Positions 1 through 9,665 of a stretch of DNA of 64,000 nt are shown here, in pieces. The notes under the pieces are model-generated. The model was not told where the DNA came from. It searched no databases and saw only the letters and a list, made by a program, of their open reading frames with translations. A program made the position numbers and the translations under genes. Each line of letters starts with the position of its first letter. Position 1 is the stretch's first letter. The stretch lies in the NCBI RefSeq assembly GCF_016595235.1, contig NZ_JAENHL010000008.1, positions 1,882,624 through 1,946,623 of the forward strand, given 5' to 3'. The DNA comes from Taklimakanibacter albus (GTDB lineage: Bacteria > Pseudomonadota > Alphaproteobacteria > Rhizobiales > Aestuariivirgaceae).

Positions 1-2
1 GG

Positions 3-230
3 GATGTGGAACGCATCATCAATACGATTTTCGACCAGATCATCAACGCCATGAAAAGCGGTGATCGCGTCGAATTGCGCGGTTTTGGCGCCTTTTCCGT
101 CAAATCGCGGCAAGGCCGGCAAGGCCGCAATCCGCGCACCGGCGACCCGGTGACGGTCGAGCCCAAGCACGTGCCCTTCTTCAAGACCGGCAAGGAACTG
201 CGCGAGCAGCTCAACCGAACCGAAACGTGA
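3..230 (+). CDS. ihfB: Integration host factor beta subunit (5' end outside window)
   Basis: DNA-bending nucleoid protein of the HU/IHF family that works as a heterodimer with IHF alpha. The frame is open to the left edge and the first complete codon reads Asp-Val-Glu, matching the internal RDVE segment of IHF beta, so the first 20 or so residues lie outside the window. The beta-arm core is clear: [14 protein letters not shown], then [10 protein letters not shown] with the DNA-intercalating proline, then [12 protein letters not shown]. The GTG at 6 is an internal codon, not the start. The stop overlaps the next gene by 4 bases, so the two are probably translated together. Confidence 0.95.
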   Translation, partial: DVERIINTIFDQIINAMKSGDRVELRGFGAFSVKSRQGRQGRNPRTGDPVTVEPKHVPFFKTGKELREQLNRTET

Positions 231-565
231 CCGCGCGCCGGATCATCAATTGGGCGATCGGGGTGCCGATCGTCGTGATCGTCATCGCCTTCTGCGTGGC
301 CAACCGGCAATGGATCGAGGTCTCCTTCGATCCGTTCTCCAAGGCCGCGCCCTTCGCCACCATGTTCATCCCGCTCTGGGCGCTGTTCTTCGCCGGCATC
401 TTCTTCGGCCTCATCGCCGGGTGGATCGCCTGCTGGTTCGCGCAAGGCAAGTGGCGGCGCGCCGCCCGCCAGGCGCGCGCCGACCTGCAAGGCGCCCAGG
501 ACGAAGCCCAGCGCTTCAAGCGCGAACACCAGGACCTGCTCAACGCTCCGCCTCCCCCATCATGA
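227..565 (+). CDS. LapA-like (DUF1049) small membrane protein
   Basis: 112-residue protein of the lipopolysaccharide assembly protein A domain type. Two hydrophobic membrane segments are visible (about residues 9-25 and 45-68), followed by a basic, helical cytoplasmic tail with coiled-coil character (about 75-105). This matches the N-terminal part of LapA; E. coli LapA works with LapB in LPS homeostasis, but the role in alphaproteobacteria is less certain. The GTG start overlaps the ihfB stop (GTGA) and its own stop overlaps the next ATG (ATGA). An ihfB-lapA pair is common in rhizobia. Confidence 0.75.
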   Translation: MTARRIINWAIGVPIVVIVIAFCVANRQWIEVSFDPFSKAAPFATMFIPLWALFFAGIFFGLIAGWIACWFAQGKWRRAARQARADLQGAQDEAQRFKREHQDLLNAPPPPS

Positions 566-1482
566 AAATCATCTCCGCCGACCAACTGGCCGAAGCCGCC
601 CCCTATCGCGACGTCGTCGAAGCCCTACGCCAGGGTTTTCGTGACGACATCGCCACCCCGCCCCGCCATCACCACGACACCTCGCCGGTGGCGACACTCC
701 TCCTGATGCCGGCCTGGTCGAAGGCCTTCACCGGCCTCAAATCGGTGGTCATCAAGACCGACAACCCGTCTTTGGGTCTGCCCACCGTCATCGGCAGCTA
801 CCTGCTCATCGACAACCGCACCGGCGCGCCCGTCGCCATGATGGACGGCACCGAGCTGACGCGGCGGCGCACCGCGGCCGCCGGCGCGCTCGCCGCCGAC
901 TATCTCGCCCGCCAGGACGCGGAGACGCTGCTCATGGTCGGCACCGGCGCGCTCGCCCCGCATTTCATTCGCGCCCATGCCTCGGTGCGCCCGCTCAAGA
1001 CGGTGCTGCTCTATAACCGCAACCCCGCCAAGGCCGAGCCGCTTGCGCGTGAGCTCGCCGGCGACGGCTTCCGAATCGAGATCGCCTCCGATCTCGAATC
1101 AGCCATGGGCAGAGCCGACATCATCTCCTGCGCCACCACCTCGACCACGCCCATTCTGCGTGGCGCCTGGCTCAAGCCCGGCACCCATATCGACCTCGCC
1201 GGCGCCTTCAAGCCGACCATGCGCGAGACCGACGGCGACACCGTCGCCAAAGCCCGCGTCTATGTCGACACCCGCGAGGGGGCCGAGACCGAAGCCGGCG
1301 ACCTCCTGCAGGCTGAGGCGGAAGGCAAATTCCGGATGGAAAACGTCCAGGGCGATCTCTTCGGCCTGTGCCGGGGTGAGACCGCCGGCCGGCGCAACCG
1401 CGAGGAGATCACGCTCTTCAAATCCTGCGGCACGGCGCTCGAAGACCTGGCTGCTGCCACGCTCATCTATTCGCGGAGTTGA
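562..1482 (+). CDS. Ornithine cyclodeaminase / mu-crystallin family protein
   Basis: 306-residue NAD(P)-dependent enzyme of the ornithine cyclodeaminase/mu-crystallin family. The segment SYLLIDNRTGAPVAMMDGTELTRRRTAA-type region (residues about 75-105, with the catalytic-side TxxRTaA pattern changed to TRRRTAA) and the nucleotide-binding stretch LMVGTGALAPHFIRAH (about 123-138) are typical. Members include ornithine cyclodeaminase, alanine dehydrogenase and pyrroline-2-carboxylate or ketimine reductases; the substrate cannot be settled from sequence. The ATG was chosen because it overlaps the lapA-like stop by 4 bases and because upstream residues in this frame do not belong to the family. It differs clearly from the second family member at 36201. 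Confidence 0.85.
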   Translation: MKIISADQLAEAAPYRDVVEALRQGFRDDIATPPRHHHDTSPVATLLLMPAWSKAFTGLKSVVIKTDNPSLGLPTVIGSYLLIDNRTGAPVAMMDGTELTRRRTAAAGALAADYLARQDAETLLMVGTGALAPHFIRAHASVRPLKTVLLYNRNPAKAEPLARELAGDGFRIEIASDLESAMGRADIISCATTSTTPILRGAWLKPGTHIDLAGAFKPTMRETDGDTVAKARVYVDTREGAETEAGDLLQAEAEGKFRMENVQGDLFGLCRGETAGRRNREEITLFKSCGTALEDLAAATLIYSRS

Positions 1483-1507
1483 GCCCCGCCCCGAGCGGGC
1501 GAGGCTC
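1481..1507. terminator. Imperfect hairpin between convergent genes
   Basis: GAGCC and GGCTC arms with an inner GCCC/GGGC pairing form a GC-rich stem directly at the stop of the cyclodeaminase-like gene and before the end of the opposite-strand gene at 1521. A T-rich stretch follows only loosely, so this is a possible weak terminator. Confidence 0.3.
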
Positions 1508-1520
1508 TTGCCGCATTTTG

Positions 1521-2813
1521 TCATTCACCCAGAATGGCGCCAGGCTGGCTCAGCGAGCAGCTGGCCTTGAGCGGCACGAAGTTGCTGGTGAGACCACCTG
1601 ATCCCGGGACAATGGCGGAGTAAGAAGTGTTGATCGGGTTGGTGATCGCGATCGTGCGCGTATAGGTCGCCATGTAGCCGGACGGCGCCTTGACCGCGGT
1701 CGCGAAGATCATCGGACCTGCCGGTCCGTCCTTGCGCATCAGCCGGAAGCCGACCTTGCCGGGCTTGTTGGTCTTGAACCAGGCGGTCAGCACCGCCTTG
1801 TTCGGGCAGACCTTCGTCTTCGGTCCCTTGATGCCAAGCTGCGCGCTCAGCACCTTGAAAGGCTGAGGACTCGGATTGGCCAGATCGCCGTCGCCGCCAA
1901 GGCCGATCTTGCACGGCACTTTCAGCGCCTGCCAGTCGGAGATGACGCCCTTGCCGACGACCTCGACCATGTATTTGGTGTCGACCGCCTTCTTGATGTC
2001 GACGACCTGGTTGTGCACGGCATAGAATTTGCCGTTCGGCTTCTTGGCCGACATCACGGTGATGGGCGCCGATTTGCCGCCACCCGCCTGGCGATAGATG
2101 AAGGTCACCTTGCCGGCGAAATTGGTTTCGAAGCGCGCATTGATCTGCGCTTTCGTCGGGCAGGCCTGGGATTGCGGCTTGTGAATGCCGAGCGCGGCGG
2201 CGCGCACTTTGAACTTCTCTTCGGGCTGTTTCACATCATCGGTATCGGCGACCGGTCCCTTGGGGTCCTGCGCGTCGAGCGGCACGCCGACGCATTTGAC
2301 GGTCACCGGGAAAGCCGCAAAGGCGCTGCGGGTCAGTTTTTCCGAGTTGGTTTCGGCCGCCGCGAAGAGCTCCAAATCGGTGGTGATGCCGACAAGCTGG
2401 TCCTTGTAGATCTCGGCGCCGGTTTTGATCTTCGCATTGCAGGCCGAAACCGCCGCGATCGCCGCGATGCCCATATTGGCGGTGGAGGTCGGCAGATTGA
2501 CCTCGCTTTTGTGCGAATTCGCCCGGCCGGTGCCGTTGGCGGCAATTTCCTTGTTGCCGTGCTTCACCCAGAACCAGGTGACCTTGCCCTTGTCCATCTT
2601 GATGTCGACCTTGCCGGACAGCAGAAAATCCTGCTTCTCGAGCTTGGTCCAGGTCTTGCCGTTTTCCGACGTGACGGTGATCCGCGCCGGGATGCCGGTG
2701 GGCGTCAGCCTGATGTGGTCGAATACCGGCCATTGGCCGCCAAAGGCCTGCGACGTCGAAAGAACCAGGCCGGCCAAAGGCAATGCAACTGTCAGAAGAC
2801 GATGTCTCGACAT
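1521..2813 (-). CDS. Secreted two-repeat protein of unknown function
   Basis: 430-residue protein that I do not recognise. The ATG at 2813 was chosen because AGAAGGA lies 7 bases upstream and it opens directly into a signal peptide (MSRHR, hydrophobic stretch to LSTSQAFG at about residue 24), so the product is probably periplasmic or secreted. Two homologous segments follow in the C-terminal half: FKVRAAALGIHKPQSQACP (about 215-233) and FKVLSAQLGIKGPKTKVCP (about 323-341). Each is followed by a beta-rich stretch with an NARFETN or TAWFKTN motif, GKV and a later single cysteine; the pattern suggests two copies of a beta-sandwich domain with one disulfide each. It is convergent with the preceding gene and divergent from pyrF. 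Confidence 0.7.
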   Translation of the reverse strand: MSRHRLLTVALPLAGLVLSTSQAFGGQWPVFDHIRLTPTGIPARITVTSENGKTWTKLEKQDFLLSGKVDIKMDKGKVTWFWVKHGNKEIAANGTGRANSHKSEVNLPTSTANMGIAAIAAVSACNAKIKTGAEIYKDQLVGITTDLELFAAAETNSEKLTRSAFAAFPVTVKCVGVPLDAQDPKGPVADTDDVKQPEEKFKVRAAALGIHKPQSQACPTKAQINARFETNFAGKVTFIYRQAGGGKSAPITVMSAKKPNGKFYAVHNQVVDIKKAVDTKYMVEVVGKGVISDWQALKVPCKIGLGGDGDLANPSPQPFKVLSAQLGIKGPKTKVCPNKAVLTAWFKTNKPGKVGFRLMRKDGPAGPMIFATAVKAPSGYMATYTRTIAITNPINTSYSAIVPGSGGLTSNFVPLKASCSLSQPGAILGE

Positions 2814-2993
2814 ATGGTCATTCCTTCTCATGCAATGCCCCAGACAGGGTGAGAGCATGCCGGACCGACCTTGTAGATTTCCTGAGGTTAGGGTTCATCG
2901 GATATTCAGGACAGGAATGATCCCCCTGTCCTGTGACGCGTGGCGAGGGCAGATTTGCACCTCACCCCGTTTCGGAGTAAGGGGCCCTTCGCC

Positions 2994-3704
2994 ATGATCA
3001 AGAACCCCATCTGCGTCGCCCTCGACACGCCGGATGTGGCGCGCGCCCAGGAGCTCGCCCGTCTCGTCAAGCCTTATGCCGGCTATGCCAAGCTCGGCAT
3101 GGAGTTCTTCTATGCCGCGGGCCCGAAAGGCTATGAAACGGTCGCGAAGGAAGGTCTGCCGATCTTCCTCGATCTCAAACTGCACGACATTCCCAATACG
3201 GTCGCGTACGGCTTGCGCTCGCTGATGCGCCTCGATCCGGCGCCGGCGATCATCAACATCCATACGACGGGCGGCGCCGACATGATGCGGGCCGCGGCCG
3301 AAGCGGTCGATGGCCGCGCCATACTGATCGGCGTCACCATCCTGACCAGCCTCGCCGATGCCGATATCCATGCAGCGGGTTTCGCCAAGGACCTTTCCGG
3401 CCGCGACCATGCCGCGGCGCTCGCCAGGCTGGCGCGTCAATGCGGCCTCGACGGTGTCGTCTGCTCGGCCCCCGATGTCCGCGCCGTCAAGCAGGCGACG
3501 GCCCGCGACTTCGTCACCGTGGTGCCGGGCATCCGTCCGGCCGACGCCGCGGTGCAGGACCAGAAACGCATCGCCACACCACGCTCGGCCCTCGATGAAG
3601 GCGCCGATATCCTGGTGATCGGCCGGCCCATCACCGGCGCCGCCGATCCCGCGGTGGCGGCCCATGACATCGCCCGTTCGATCGAAGCGAGCCATGCCCA
3701 CTGA
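2994..3704 (+). CDS. pyrF: Orotidine 5'-phosphate decarboxylase
   Basis: Last step of UMP synthesis, decarboxylation of OMP. The 236-residue TIM barrel shows the catalytic motif DLKLHDIPNTV (about residues 58-68, Lys/Asp charge network) and the phosphate-binding segment VVPGIRP (about 175-181). The ATG at 2994 is preceded by GGGG about 12 bases upstream and begins at the usual family N-terminus (IKNPICVALDTPD). The 3' end overlaps trpF by 11 bases, so pyrimidine and tryptophan genes are physically linked and probably translationally coupled here. Confidence 0.95.
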   Translation: MIKNPICVALDTPDVARAQELARLVKPYAGYAKLGMEFFYAAGPKGYETVAKEGLPIFLDLKLHDIPNTVAYGLRSLMRLDPAPAIINIHTTGGADMMRAAAEAVDGRAILIGVTILTSLADADIHAAGFAKDLSGRDHAAALARLARQCGLDGVVCSAPDVRAVKQATARDFVTVVPGIRPADAAVQDQKRIATPRSALDEGADILVIGRPITGAADPAVAAHDIARSIEASHAH

Positions 3705-4344
3705 CGTCAAGATCTGCGGCCTCTCGACACCCGAGACGGTGACGGCGGCGCTCGCCGCCGGCGCCGACCTTGTCGGTTTCGTCTTCTTTCCGAAGAGCCC
3801 GCGCAACGTCTCGACCGCCACCGCGAAGGACCTGGCCCGGATCGCGCGCGGCAAGGCGAAGATCGTGGCGCTGATCGTCGATGCCGAAGACGCGCTCATC
3901 GACGAGATCACCCGCGAGGTGGCGCCCGATCTCTTCCAGGCGCATGGCGGCGAGACGCCGGAGCGTATCGCCGAAATCAACCGGCGCAGCGGCCGGCCGG
4001 TGATCAAGGCGATCAAGATCAAATCCGACGCGGACGTGGCGCAGGCCAAGGCCTATGAGACGACCGCCGCCCTCATTCTCTATGACGCCAAGGCGCCAGA
4101 GACGCTCAAAAACGCCCTGCCGGGCGGCAATGGCATCGCCTTCGACTGGACGCTGGTCGGGTCGGGCAAGTCGCTCCCCTCCTTCATCCTCTCGGGCGGG
4201 CTCAATCCGGCAAATGTGGCGCAAGCCGTCAAAGTGACCGGCGCGCGCATTGTCGACGTTTCCTCCGGCGTTGAAAAATCTCCTGGAATCAAAGACATAA
4301 CCTTGATCAGGGAATTCATTGCGGCGGCCAAGGGGGCTCGCTAG
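3694..4344 (+). CDS. trpF: Phosphoribosylanthranilate isomerase
   Basis: Converts N-(5'-phosphoribosyl)anthranilate to CdRP in tryptophan synthesis. The 216-residue barrel starts with VKICGL, carrying the catalytic cysteine, has the catalytic-acid region in LIVDAED, and ends with the phosphate-binding motif DVSSGVEKSPGIKD. The start lies inside pyrF; ATG 3694 is the only one that keeps the N-terminal VKICGL at its normal distance. It leads a trpF-trpB-trpA block with small gaps or overlaps. Confidence 0.95.
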   Translation: MPTDVKICGLSTPETVTAALAAGADLVGFVFFPKSPRNVSTATAKDLARIARGKAKIVALIVDAEDALIDEITREVAPDLFQAHGGETPERIAEINRRSGRPVIKAIKIKSDADVAQAKAYETTAALILYDAKAPETLKNALPGGNGIAFDWTLVGSGKSLPSFILSGGLNPANVAQAVKVTGARIVDVSSGVEKSPGIKDITLIREFIAAAKGAR

Positions 4345-4353
4345 AAAACACCC

Positions 4354-5567
<1,214 letters not shown>

Positions 5568-5571
<4 letters not shown>

Positions 5572-6383
5572 CGACACGAATCGATCAACGTTTCGCCGAC
5601 CTCAAGAAGGAAGGCCGCGCCGCCCTCGTCACTTTCGTGACGGCGGGCGATCCCGATTACGCCACCTCGCTCGAGATTATCAAAGGGCTGCCCAAGGCCG
5701 GCGCCGACATCATCGAATTCGGCATGCCCTTCACCGATCCGATGGCCGACGGCCCGGCCATCCAGGAAGCGGGCCTGCGCGCGCTTCATGCCGGCCAGAC
5801 ATTGATCAAGACGCTCGATCTGGTGCGCGATTTCCGCAAGAGCGATGATCGGACGCCGGTCGTGCTCATGGGCTATTACAATCCGATCTATATCCACGGC
5901 GTCGAGCGCTTTCTGAAGGATGCGAAAGCGGCGGGCGTCGACGGCCTCATCATCGTCGATCTGCCGCCCGAGGAAGACGACGAACTGTGCCTGCCGGCGA
6001 TCAAGGCGGGGCTCAATTTCATCCGCCTCGCCACCCCCACCACCGACGACAAGCGGGCGCCGACGGTGCTCAGGAACACCTCAGGCTTCGTCTATTATGT
6101 CTCGGTGCTCGGCATCACCGGCACCAAGGCGCCCGACCTCAAAAGCGTCGAGCAGAATGTCACCCGGCTCAAAGGCCACACCAAACTGCCGATCGCCGTC
6201 GGCTTCGGCGTCAAGACGGCCGAGCAGGCGCGCAGCATCGCCAAAAGCGCTGACGGCGTGGTGGTGGGCTCCGCCCTCGTCAATGCCGTCAAGACCAGCC
6301 TCAAGGCCGGCAAGGCCACTCCCGAAACGGCCAAGGCCGTGCACCGGCTGGTGAGCGAGATCGCCCAAGGCGTGCGGAGCTAG
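5568..6383 (+). CDS. trpA: Tryptophan synthase alpha chain
   Basis: Cleaves indole-3-glycerol phosphate to indole and glyceraldehyde 3-phosphate. The 271-residue barrel contains the catalytic Glu and Asp region [21 protein letters not shown] (split here as [10 protein letters not shown] / [11 protein letters not shown]; about residues 44-64) and the phosphate loop GFGVKT. The GTG start overlaps the trpB stop by 4 bases. It is followed after 4 bases by accD, the normal rhizobial arrangement. Confidence 0.96.
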
Positions 6384-6387
6384 CCCC

Positions 6388-7293
6388 ATGAACTGGATCA
6401 AGAACTTCGTCCGCCCGAAAATCCGCGGCCTTCTCGGCGCCAAGCGCGAGACGCCGGAAAATATGTGGGTCAAATGCCCGGAGACCGGGCAGATGGTGTT
6501 CTACCGCGACCTCGAAAACAACCAGTTCGTCATTCCGAGCTCGGGCTACCATATGCGCATGGCGCCCGATGTGCGCCTGAAAGCGATGTTCGACGATGGC
6601 GCCTATGAGACGATCGCGCTGCCGCAAGCGGCTGTCGATCCGCTCAAATTCCGCGACGAGCGGCGTTATACCGACCGCCTGAAGGAAGCCAAGCAGAAGA
6701 CCGGCGCCGAGGATGCGATCCTCGCCGGCGTCGGCACGCTGGACGGGCTTTCCCTCGTCATCACCGTGCAGGATTTCTCCTTCATGGGCGGCTCGCTCGG
6801 CATGACCGCCGGCGAAGGCCTCATCACCTCGATGCGCGCCGCGGTCGACCGCAAGGTGCCCTATGTGCTGTTCGCCTCCTCAGGCGGTGCGCGCATGCAG
6901 GAAGGCATCCTCTCGCTCATGCAATTGCCGCGCACCACCATCGCGGTGCGTGAGCTGCGCGAAGCCAAGCTGCCCTATGTGGTGGTGCTGACCAATCCGA
7001 CCACCGGCGGCGTCACCGCCTCCTATGCGATGCTGGGCGATGTGCATATCGCCGAGCCCGGCGCGCTCATCGGCTTCGCGGGTCCGCGCGTCATCGAGCA
7101 GACGATCCGCGAGAAGCTCCCCGAGGGTTTCCAGCGCGCCGAGTATCTGCAAGATCACGGCATGGTGGACATGGTGGTGCATCGCCACCAGCTGCGCGAG
7201 ACGGTAAGCCGCGTGGTGCGCCTCCTCGCCAAGGCGCCGCCGATCCTCAAGAACAGCAGCAGCGAAACGGCGCTGGTGCCGGTCGAAAATTGA
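6388..7293 (+). CDS. accD: Acetyl-CoA carboxylase carboxyltransferase beta subunit
   Basis: Beta subunit of the acetyl-CoA carboxylase carboxyltransferase, first committed step of fatty-acid synthesis, paired with AccA (not in this window). The 301-residue protein has the crotonase-fold motifs [22 protein letters not shown] and [17 protein letters not shown]. The N-terminal zinc ribbon of E. coli AccD (four cysteines) is degraded: in the segment at residues 27-57 only Cys30 remains and the other three positions read Thr33, Ile49 and Ser52. I recall the same loss in other rhizobial AccD proteins, so it is probably a lineage trait rather than damage. Spacing to trpA is 4 bases and to folC 4 bases. 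Confidence 0.96.
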   Translation: MNWIKNFVRPKIRGLLGAKRETPENMWVKCPETGQMVFYRDLENNQFVIPSSGYHMRMAPDVRLKAMFDDGAYETIALPQAAVDPLKFRDERRYTDRLKEAKQKTGAEDAILAGVGTLDGLSLVITVQDFSFMGGSLGMTAGEGLITSMRAAVDRKVPYVLFASSGGARMQEGILSLMQLPRTTIAVRELREAKLPYVVVLTNPTTGGVTASYAMLGDVHIAEPGALIGFAGPRVIEQTIREKLPEGFQRAEYLQDHGMVDMVVHRHQLRETVSRVVRLLAKAPPILKNSSSETALVPVEN

Positions 7294-7297
7294 TGCC

Positions 7298-8638
7298 ATG
7301 GCCGTCAGCGACGCCATCCTGACGCGACTTCTGTCGCTGCATCCGAAGATCATCGATCTGAGCCTCGACCGCATGTGGCGGATCCTCGAGCGCCTCGGCA
7401 ATCCGGAACGGAAGCTCCCGCCGGTGCTGCATGTCGCCGGCACCAACGGCAAAGGCTCGACCGTCACCTATCTGCGCTCGGCGATGGAAGCGGCGGGGCT
7501 TTCCGTCCACTGCTATACCTCACCGCATCTGGTCAAATTCCACGAGCGCATCAGGCTTGGGCATCCAAATGGCGGCGCCTTCATCGCCGAGGAGGAGCTC
7601 AACCGCCTGCTCGAGGAATGCGAAGAGATCAATGGCGGCGAGCCGATAACCTTCTTCGAGATCACCACGGCGGCGGCTTTCCTCGCCTTCACGCGTCATC
7701 CGGCCGACTATCTCGTGCTCGAAGTGGGCCTGGGCGGCCGGCTCGACGCCACCAATGTGATCGCCAGGCCGGCTTTGAGCATCATCACGCCGGTCGACTA
7801 CGATCATCAGCAATATCTCGGCACCACGCTGACCGAAATCGCGCGCGAGAAGGCCGGCATCCTGAAGCACGATGTGGCGGCGGTGATCGCCCCTCAGCCC
7901 GATGAGGCGCGCGCCGAGATCGAGCGGTGTGCCGAGACAGTGGGTGCCCCTCTCCTCATCGCCAATCAGGACTGGCAGGCTTACGAGCAGCATGGACGGC
8001 TCGTCTATCAGGACGAAAGCGGGCTGCTCGATTTGCCGCTGCCGCAATTGCCGGGCCGCCATCAGATCGACAATGCCGGCACCGCCATCGCCGCGCTGCG
8101 CAGCCTCAGTGACGCGCGTATCGCAGAGAGCCACATCGCGCACGGTCTCAAGACGGCGTCCTGGCCGGCGCGCATGCAAAGGCTCGGGCCCGGTGCATTG
8201 TGGTCCTTCATCCCCAAGGAGGCGGAGCTCTGGCTCGATGGCGGGCATAACCCGTCCGCCGGCCGGGCGCTTGCCCGCGCCTTCAGCGAGCTCAATGAGC
8301 GCGTGTCGCGGCCGCTCGTCCTCATCTGGGGCATGCTCAACACCAAGGCGGCCGATGATTTCATCGCGCCCTTCGCCGATATCGCGCATCGCGTCGTGAC
8401 GCTCACCATTCCGGACGAGGAGAATGCGATCGCCGCGCGCGATCTCGCCGAGACGGCGCGTCTCCAGGGCCTCAGCGCCGAGACCGCCGACAATCTGGAA
8501 GACGCCTTGAAGCAGGCGGCCCAGATCACGCCGGCGCCGCGCATATTGATCGTCGGCTCGCTCTATCTCGCCGGCCGCGTGCTCGCCACCCATTCCGGCG
8601 AGGCCATGTCGCAAGTGACGGGCGCCGGAAGGCGCTGA
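7298..8638 (+). CDS. folC: Bifunctional dihydrofolate / folylpolyglutamate synthase
   Basis: Adds glutamate to dihydropteroate and to folates. The 446-residue Mur-ligase-type protein has the P-loop HVAGTNGKGSTVTYL (about residues 45-59), the metal/ATP motif LEVGLGGRLDATNV (about 139-152), the Mur-type YDHQQYLG segment and a C-terminal WLDGGHNPSAGR region. It is the last gene of the accD-folC block; the next 140 bases are AT-rich and unlike the neighbouring core genes. Confidence 0.95.
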   Translation: MAVSDAILTRLLSLHPKIIDLSLDRMWRILERLGNPERKLPPVLHVAGTNGKGSTVTYLRSAMEAAGLSVHCYTSPHLVKFHERIRLGHPNGGAFIAEEELNRLLEECEEINGGEPITFFEITTAAAFLAFTRHPADYLVLEVGLGGRLDATNVIARPALSIITPVDYDHQQYLGTTLTEIAREKAGILKHDVAAVIAPQPDEARAEIERCAETVGAPLLIANQDWQAYEQHGRLVYQDESGLLDLPLPQLPGRHQIDNAGTAIAALRSLSDARIAESHIAHGLKTASWPARMQRLGPGALWSFIPKEAELWLDGGHNPSAGRALARAFSELNERVSRPLVLIWGMLNTKAADDFIAPFADIAHRVVTLTIPDEENAIAARDLAETARLQGLSAETADNLEDALKQAAQITPAPRILIVGSLYLAGRVLATHSGEAMSQVTGAGRR

Positions 8639-8673
8639 TACTTGGCCGTGGCAGGCGGGCTTGGCCGATCTAC

Positions 8674-8701
8674 TTGCTCTCTAATTAATTGATTATATTA
8701 A
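8674..8701 (+). promoter_or_regulatory. Possible promoter of the toxin-antitoxin pair
   Basis: TTGCTC and TATTAA hexamers lie 16 bases apart inside an AT-rich stretch (8680-8720) that contrasts with the GC-rich surroundings. It would give a leader of roughly 105 bases before the antitoxin start. Pattern match only. Confidence 0.3.
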
Positions 8702-8780
8702 ATTATTCTTGGAAAAATGCCGCATATGGCCGATCGCGTGCCGGATCGGAACGGCCCATTGAATTTTCCCTCCTGCTCAC

Positions 8781-8799
8781 GTGCGTATTCTATACGTAC
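8781..8799. promoter_or_regulatory. Inverted repeat, probable antitoxin operator
   Basis: GTGCGTAT-TCT-ATACGTAC is an 8-base inverted repeat with one mismatch and a 3-base centre. It ends 14 bases before the antitoxin ATG. Ribbon-helix-helix antitoxins of this class repress their own operon by binding such palindromes next to the start. Confidence 0.55.
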
Positions 8800-8813
8800 A
8801 AAGGATAGAACTG

Positions 8814-9092
8814 ATGCCGCGAATCGCGATCGACAATGAGCGCATGAATTTGCGGGTCCGCCCCGACGCGAAGGCGCGGCTGCTGCGGGCGGCCTCGTTG
8901 CGCCATATGGATCTGACCAACTTCGTCATGCAGTCGGCCTTGCGCGAGGCCGATGCGGTGATTGCCGATGCCGAAAAACTGGTCGTTTCAGAGCGTGAGT
9001 TCCGACGGATTCTGGACCTCTTGGATAATCCGCCACCGCTGACCGACAAAATGAGGGCGGCTGTCGCGGCTCTGCCCAAGTTCGAAGAATGA
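8814..9092 (+). CDS. DUF1778 (TacA-type) antitoxin
   Basis: 92-residue antitoxin with an N-terminal ribbon-helix-helix DNA-binding part (RMNLRVRPDAKARLLRAA, about residues 9-26, then LTNFVMQSALREADAVI, about 34-50) and a C-terminal toxin-neutralising tail (REFRRILDLLDNPP). These are the hallmarks of DUF1778 proteins such as TacA and AtaR. ATG 8814 was preferred to the GTG at 8781 because AAGGATAG sits just upstream and family members begin here. The stop overlaps the toxin start (ATGA). A palindrome immediately upstream suggests autorepression. Confidence 0.88.
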   Translation: MPRIAIDNERMNLRVRPDAKARLLRAASLRHMDLTNFVMQSALREADAVIADAEKLVVSEREFRRILDLLDNPPPLTDKMRAAVAALPKFEE

Positions 9093-9619
9093 TGCCTCCG
9101 GCTTGGCGAGAAGTTGCAATCGCCAAAGCTCATGATCGCGCAGCCTTCGACTGCGGTGAACCAGTCTTGAACGACTTTTTGAAGCGCTATGCGCGACAAA
9201 GTCATGAACAGGGCAGTGCTCGTACGTTCGTCGCGATCGACCCGACCGCGGACACCAGCAAAGGTCTCGGTTTCTATAGTCTGGCGCCGGCGACGATTGC
9301 CTACGAGCGTGCGCCAAAAACGATCCAGCGCGGCTTGGCGCGGCACGAAGTGCCCGGCTTTCGATTGGCGCGGCTTGCTGTCGATCGTAGCCAGCAAGGG
9401 CGAGGGCTTGGTGCACAGCTTTTCGGCGCGGCGGCACGGCGCTGCATTCGTGCCGCCAGCGAAGTTGGCGGGCTGATTCTGATCATCGACGCCAAAAGCG
9501 AACGAGCGGCAGCCTGGTATATGACGCTCGGTGCGCAACGCTCGACAGACGAGGCGTTGACACTGATCTTTCCACTCGCGCGCGTCGCGGCCGAACTGCA
9601 GGGCCGCAGCGAATATTAA
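9089..9619 (+). CDS. GNAT-family acetyltransferase toxin (TacT/AtaT type)
   Basis: 176-residue toxin of the TacT/AtaT/KacT class, which acetylates the amino group of charged aminoacyl-tRNA and blocks translation. Seen in the sequence: the N-terminal family motif FDCGEPVLNDFLKRYARQ (about residues 20-37), a GFYSLAP strand, the acetyl-CoA motif RLAVDRSQQGRGLGAQL (about 94-110), and AAWYMTLGA (about 140-148) with the likely catalytic tyrosine. All elements look intact, so the module is probably functional. The start overlaps the antitoxin stop by 4 bases. The module sits in the folC-trxA interval, which is normally short in relatives, suggesting acquisition by transfer. Confidence 0.87.
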   Translation: MMPPAWREVAIAKAHDRAAFDCGEPVLNDFLKRYARQSHEQGSARTFVAIDPTADTSKGLGFYSLAPATIAYERAPKTIQRGLARHEVPGFRLARLAVDRSQQGRGLGAQLFGAAARRCIRAASEVGGLILIIDAKSERAAAWYMTLGAQRSTDEALTLIFPLARVAAELQGRSEY

Positions 9620-9622
9620 GCA

Positions 9623-9654
9623 ATGAGATTGGAGCGGTCCCAATCCAATCTCAT
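9623..9654. terminator. Hairpin between toxin and hydrolase genes
   Basis: ATGAGATTGGA and TCCAATCTCAT form a perfect 11-base stem around a 10-base loop in the 46-base gap between two convergent genes. There is no clear T-run, so bidirectional termination is plausible but not certain. Confidence 0.45.
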
Positions 9655-9665
9655 CGCCCGGCATT

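Noticed and set aside
2013-2852. 279-codon frame antisense to the secreted two-repeat protein
   Set aside because: The minus-strand gene has a ribosome-binding site, signal peptide and internal repeats; the plus-strand frame has none of these.
2880-2993. Attenuator or leader peptide before the pyrF-trp block
   Set aside because: No tryptophan-rich short frame and no terminator/antiterminator pair was seen.
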